Assembly (NCBI GenBank): GCA_004352715.1
Contig: SCFE01000052.1
Coordinates: 649,993-713,992 of the forward strand
Direction: 5' to 3'
DNA from: Hofstenia miamia
Lineage: Eukaryota > Xenacoelomorpha > Acoela
DNA: 64,000 nt
This document shows, piece by piece, positions 60,300 to 64,000 of this stretch (positions are counted from its first letter, which is position 1; the number at the start of each line of letters is the position of its first letter). The notes under the pieces were generated by a model. The model was not told the DNA's origin and searched no databases. It saw nothing but the letters and a program-made list of their open reading frames with translations. Position numbers and translations under genes: made by a program.

Positions 60300-60800
60300 C
60301 TAAGAAAAAAGAATCAGCAAAAGTTGAACCTTGATGTGCACCACCGAAAATTGGGAGATTGGAGGAAGTAGCATTTCTTAAAGAATCACATTGCTTTCGA
60401 TTATTTAAATATTAAACAAATATTTGAATAAACCCATCATCAAGACCAATTTTTTTAAGTTTTACCATTAAAATTGAATATATTAAGTCTAAGTATACAC
60501 AAATACTGCAAGAATTGGAATCAAAGGCATTATAAACTAATGTTGGAGTTGTGTTACAGCAGATCTTCTTGGACAAAAACCATGTAACATGAGGCAAGTC
60601 GAGGTTTAATAAATGGCAATATCATTTTAATCCGAGCTTTTCAAACACAAAAGAGAGGTTAGGTAAGTGAATAATTGGTCTGTACGCAGCAATATTTGAA
60701 AATTCATTATTTTTGCATTTAGGACTTTTTACGAGGTTTTGTCAAAGTGAAGGGTAAGTTCGGGTTGTAATTATTGGAATGAAGAGATGGTAGAAATAAA
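60300..60800 (-). pseudogene. Non-LTR reverse transcriptase relic in the GPCR intron
   Basis: Minus-strand frames give AAYRPIIHLPNLSFVFEKLG (about 60692-60633), the N-Y-R-P-I-x-x-L-P-x-x-x-x-x-x-E-K motif of RT, and then the open piece 60597-60412 with SICVYLDLIYSIL in place of the Y-x-DF-x-KAFD block and LKKIGLDDGFIQI after it. The catalytic Asp and the rest of the RT are degraded or missing. Confidence 0.6.
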
Positions 60801-61264
60801 GCGCTAAAAGCGAAAAAGTGTGTTTAAGTATATTATTGAGGACTGAGGGGAAATTATCAACAGTCTTTGTAGATGCAAGAGGTCAAGGAAAAAACTGATC
60901 AAAAATATTTTTATATGTGAACAACAGTTTAATCCAGCAAAGTAGAGTGACATGGATGATTATAAATTGCAAAGACATATTAATTAAACAATCAACTTTT
61001 TCCAGTGATGTATAGACTTTTTCCGTGTTCAAATTCACAATAAAAGGACATGGAGTTGTAGTAGAAAAAAACAGAGAACTTTGAAAGCTTCATTTAACCA
61101 ACTTTTTGAATTTAAAAATTTATTCAACAAAGATGTTTGCCGAATTCAATCGATTTTGAGACTTCCTTACATAAAGCAGAACATTTGCCACTATTATTCA
61201 TTGATTTACCATAATTTCGTTTTGCTGTGTGATTCATAACATGGATTGAAAAAAAAGAAAAATA

Positions 61265-61763
61265 TTAATATTGATATATTGCTTTCTTTGAATATATGTA
61301 TAAAGAGATGGTATACCAATGTTCAACGAAATTTCCAGGTATGGGAAGGTTTTCGTAAATTTGAAAGAAATATTTCCATGGGACTAAAATAGCACTGAGA
61401 ATATAAATAATACCTTGAACAATTGAGAAATTTACTGACAATTTGATAAAATGTTGGTCAAAGATGGAATGAAGATCTGGAGGAATGTCTTCTATATCGA
61501 AAATATTGTATTGACGCTTGTTTGAACAAATGGATTGGATTATTAAAATCACTTATTTGATTTAATTTACTAACGTATTCTGAGTGAGCAACCTCAAAAA
61601 TAATTCCTTTTATTATCCTTGCTTTATTTACATTATCAACGCATTTTGTGCAAAGCGTAATAAAACGTTTTGCATAGTTTGATAATGCTTCGATGCATCC
61701 GGAAAAAACCCTGTTCATTTTTTGCTTAGATGTAGGTGTACTTGACATAAAAAACAATATCAT
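61265..61763 (-). pseudogene. Frame-shifted ORF pair, unrecognised
   Basis: Two minus-strand ORFs, 61763-61458 and 61552-61265, look like one protein split by a frameshift near 61545. The first begins MSSTPTSKQKMNR (its second Met) and is helical and charged; the second carries IPPDLHSIFDQHFIKLS and a hydrophobic stretch (IVQGIIYILSAILVPWKYFF). I do not recognise a family. It lies on the opposite strand inside the GPCR intron, 660 bp upstream of the RT relic, and could be ORF1 of that element. Confidence 0.35.
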
Positions 61764-62158
61764 TGTAAGAGATGTTGCAAATAGATAAATTGTTTTCTAG
61801 TGATACTGATAAAGCGTTCATTATGTATATTATAATTTAGCTTAAATAATAATAGCAAAATTGTTACCAACCAATAGATAGAGCTAAGATCAGTTAAACT
61901 AGAAAATTTGAAAAAAATCTTAAGTTTTAATACTTGCAGCTTTTCAAAGAAACTGGCAGCTAGAATATAATGACAGCTTAAATTATTTTATGTCATCAAG
62001 ATTTGGGGTGTACTAAATTTCTGATTTCATGCAAAATCGAAAACATAACATGACATTCTGTGGTCCATCCTACCCCTTCCCAATCTCAATTTTTATAATG
62101 GAATTACTTCATTTTTGCTTTTTTTATGTGTAATAATAAGTACATAACATATATTTAG

Positions 62159-62770
62159 ACCTTGATTTTTCATAGCTTGGGAAGTTCTTTTGCTTCCATT
62201 TACCACATGGTTATGCTTGCAGTGGATCGTGTTATCGTAATTAGCTTCCCCGTATGGTATAAAGTTAATGGGAAGCCGAAGTTTGGTAGAATGATCAGCT
62301 TTGGCATTGTTCTTTTTACGTAAGGAATGTCGCTCCCCAATCTATTTCAATTTCAAATTCTACAATCCACTTGCGGTCTACATGGTAGTACCATGTTCAA
62401 ATATTGGTATACAGGTATTCATATACCTTTAATAGGATTCATCATCCCATTTGCTGTTGTGTTTTCATGCAATGCATACTTCTTGTATTTCTTGCAGAAG
62501 AGACAAAAGGAGAATTCAAAAGAAAGGCGCCTAACCATCATGCTTTTAACGAATAGCATTGTCTTCTGTATTTTCATTATACCTACAGTTATTTTGTTTG
62601 CACTAACTTATAATTTTAAAATTGTAACTGATCGAGATTATGCACGAAAATCGCTTGCAAGTCAATTGCAGAATTTTCTGCTGATTACAAATTCGTCTGT
62701 TAACTTCATATTCTATTTTATTAGTGGCTCTATGTTCCGCTCTGCATTTTTCAGTCTTTTTAAAAAATAA
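62159..62770 (+). CDS. GPCR exon 2 (TM3-TM7) with an in-frame TAA
   Basis: Acceptor ATATTTAG at 62151-62158. TM3 ends MVMLAVDRVIVISFPVWY; DRV replaces DRY. TM4 is MISFGIVLF, followed by T, then TAA at 62321-62323. The same frame goes on with GMSLPNLFQF, the extracellular loop Cys (STCGLHG), TM5 (PLIGFIIPFAVVFSCNAYF), a basic third loop (KRQKENSKERR), TM6 (TNSIVFCIFIIPTVILF), TM7 (NSSVNFIFYFISG; the usual NPxxY is NFIFY) and a short FR...KK tail ending in TAA at 62768. No frameshifts over 204 codons. Confidence 0.7.
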
Positions 62771-63640
62771 TTAACCCTTAAAATACTAGGTTTTAGAGTA
62801 TTTAATTTACAGGTCTTTAACAGTTTCACCTCTTACTATTTGGTATAATCACCGGCAGTGTTTCGAAAGAGTAATCTATCAAATAACTGAAAAATGTACA
62901 TTTTTATATTTTCTAGGATTACATGCAATTACTCAATATTTTACCACAAATATTTTAAGAAATGCATTATTTTAGCCAATCTCTACTAAGAAAGAACATT
63001 TAGGAAAACAAACTGTCCTTGTCTTTAGTTCAGTAAACAACATATTCTCCATTATTAAATCTATGTGCATTGAATAGAATTTTTTGATTATGCATGTATT
63101 TTTGCATAGATGATTTTGACACAAATCAATGCTTTTAACAAATATAGTGAAGTTTGTAGGTGAAGACAATCCAGAGTTGGACGCAAAGCCTGCTGCCTAA
63201 AACGAATTGTGCGAAAATTTTATTGCTCTTCTAGAGTTCAGAGTTCAGTGTGACAGACTAAATGAGCGAACAGAATAACACATTACCATATTCAGCGGTT
63301 AGTTCGCTTTTAACCTAGTTCAGTGCAGACGAAATGAGCCCGAAATAGTTGCTTGAAAATTCAGGCTAAAATTTTCACTTTGCGGTACTCAAATATTATT
63401 TGCGGACCAAATGCCTGCAGAACAAATTACTTGTGAGACGCGGGTTGCGTTTATGCGTGCGGAGGGTCAGGCGTGACAGCAGACATAAATTTAGACGAGC
63501 ATCCAAATATAAATTTATATGAGGATATATAAAATGACAAATGATTTCATTTCTTAATAAGTTTGTAAAAGTTGTACCACTAGCATTGCATATTATATGG
63601 AATATTGTACAGAAATTTTTTCCCAAATATATTATCATAA
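62771..63640. other. 3' flank of the GPCR; no gene recognised
   Basis: AT-rich with a more CpG-containing part at 63430-63480 (GAGACGCGGGTTGCG). No motif found in the short ORFs. Confidence 0.45.
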
Positions 63641-63821
63641 TTTTGTGTTTGCATCACAATTTTTGTCAGCTCTCACCGAGGACGGTCGGGTTTCCCCCGC
63701 TCTCGCAGAGGCGATCCGCAGCTCGCTGTTTGGTGGCGCTGCAACCAAAGCGTTCTTAAACTTAATTAAAGAACGCTTTGGCTGCAACCCTGGATGCGGC
63801 AAGCGCTTTAATAACACATAA
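63597..63821 (+). CDS. Open frame entering a GC-richer segment, unrecognised
   Basis: From about 63665 the frame reads LSALTEDGRVSPALAEAIRS, then SLFGGAATKAFL, across a hairpin into GCNPGCGKRF and a TAA at 63819. The codons use far more G/C at third positions than the rest of the window. The same frame after the TAA continues to an Arg/Pro/Lys-rich stretch (VRPPKPRKRR). The family is unknown; it may belong to a mobile element cut by the window edge. Confidence 0.3.
   Translation: MEYCTEIFSQIYYHNFVFASQFLSALTEDGRVSPALAEAIRSSLFGGAATKAFLNLIKERFGCNPGCGKRFNNT
63741..63785. repeat. 17-bp inverted repeat hairpin
   Basis: GCAACCAAAGCGTTCTT (63741-63757), 11-base spacer, AAGAACGCTTTGGCTGC (63769-63785): 16 of 17 positions pair. 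Strong structure within the GC-richer segment. Confidence 0.9.
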
Positions 63822-63843
63822 AAAGAAAACACCGCAACATCAA

Positions 63844-64000
63844 ATGTTCGCCCGCCTAAACCAAGAAAACGCCGCTGAAGCTCTCATTCATCTTTTTAAA
63901 TTAACACTATCTTCACCAGCAAACGCCGATAAAACACCGGAAAAGTCGCCCCCTGCACCAACACTTCAAAAAGAAATCGCCATTGCATCACCAAATGTTC
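63844..64000 (+). CDS. Start of an ORF running off the window, unrecognised
   Basis: ATG at 63844 opens a frame reading MFARLNQENAAEALIHLFKL, then a Pro/Lys-rich part (ADKTPEKSPPAPTLQKE), still open at 64000. The Ala-rich, GC-richer codon use is unlike the AT-rich genes in this window. Possible gag- or capsid-like element protein, or a foreign or contaminant sequence; none can be shown. Confidence 0.3.
   Translation, partial: MFARLNQENAAEALIHLFKLTLSSPANADKTPEKSPPAPTLQKEIAIASPNV

Larger units (their letters stand above)
57736..62770 (+). pseudogene. Rhodopsin-family GPCR gene, two exons, one in-frame TAA
   Basis: Exon 1 (57736-58011) and exon 2 (62159-62770) join in phase 0 across an intron with GT (58012) and AG (62157-62158). 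The joined product has seven membrane segments in order: TM1/TM2 in exon 1, TM3 with a DRV (DRY-type) motif, TM4, the extracellular-loop Cys, then TM5, TM6 and TM7. The only lesion is TAA at 62321-62323, just after TM4. Such receptors sense peptides or small ligands and signal through G proteins; the overall look suits invertebrate peptide-receptor-like GPCRs, ligand unknown. If the TAA is real the protein is truncated after TM4 and the gene is a young pseudogene. A sequencing error or readthrough is the alternative. The intron hosts a hAT element and an RT relic. Confidence 0.7.

Noticed and set aside
1-64000. CRISPR array, bacterial operons, tRNA or rRNA genes
   Set aside because: No regularly spaced direct repeats with unique spacers. 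The gene structure is eukaryotic. Scanning for tRNA B-box-like GGTTCGA and rRNA core words by eye gave no convincing hit, although a tRNA search program was not run.

Overview
The window is eukaryotic, AT-rich animal DNA. The evidence is a spliced rhodopsin-type GPCR, a RING/B-box TRIM-type protein, an EGF/transmembrane protein, long intergenic spacers, many microsatellites and a mixed load of decayed transposons. An invertebrate is most likely: the genes are short-exon or intronless, and the repeats (CR1/jockey-like and RTE-like non-LTR elements, hAT, Harbinger, Tc1, Ty3/Gypsy) suit marine invertebrates such as molluscs, annelids, cnidarians or flatworms. I cannot name the phylum. There are two 1,000-N scaffold gaps, one 97-N gap and several single Ns.

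Layout. 0-3 kb: gap, then a relic of a SWIM/YqaJ-type protein (minus). 3-12.6 kb: a diverged ~650-bp repeat pair brackets a decayed Ty3/Gypsy pol (plus), a 454-bp tandem duplication and a non-LTR fragment (minus). 14.4-16.1 kb: a chimeric, internally deleted non-LTR element (minus). 18.4-20.8 kb: a TRIM-like gene whose RING/B-box/coiled-coil half is separated from an in-frame C-terminal half by five 132-bp repeats, each with an in-frame TAA. 22-25.8 kb: a nearly full-length but broken non-LTR element (plus). 27.8-30.2 kb: a large fold-back, Harbinger-like element with TTA target duplications and a MADF (Myb/SANT-like) exon. 30.4-32.3 kb: a non-autonomous hAT with 8-bp target duplications. 35 kb: an EGF/TM gene (minus). 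38.5-43.2 kb: duplications beside gaps. 45.4 kb: an intronless basic coiled-coil orphan gene. 49-52.9 kb: a 72-bp minisatellite, an RT relic and a Tc1-like transposase relic. 57.7-62.8 kb: a two-exon GPCR with a ~4.1-kb intron carrying a hAT element and an RT relic, and with one in-frame TAA after TM4. The last ~350 bp shift to higher GC with a strong hairpin and a new ORF running off the end.

The genes do not form an operon or pathway. The host-gene content is three loci with recognisable architectures (TRIM-like, EGF/TM and GPCR) plus one orphan. The most unusual signals are the stop-carrying in-frame minisatellite inside the TRIM-like gene, the single TAA in the otherwise intact GPCR, and the fold-back element with its MADF exon. 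All domain calls come from reading motifs by eye; no database search was possible.
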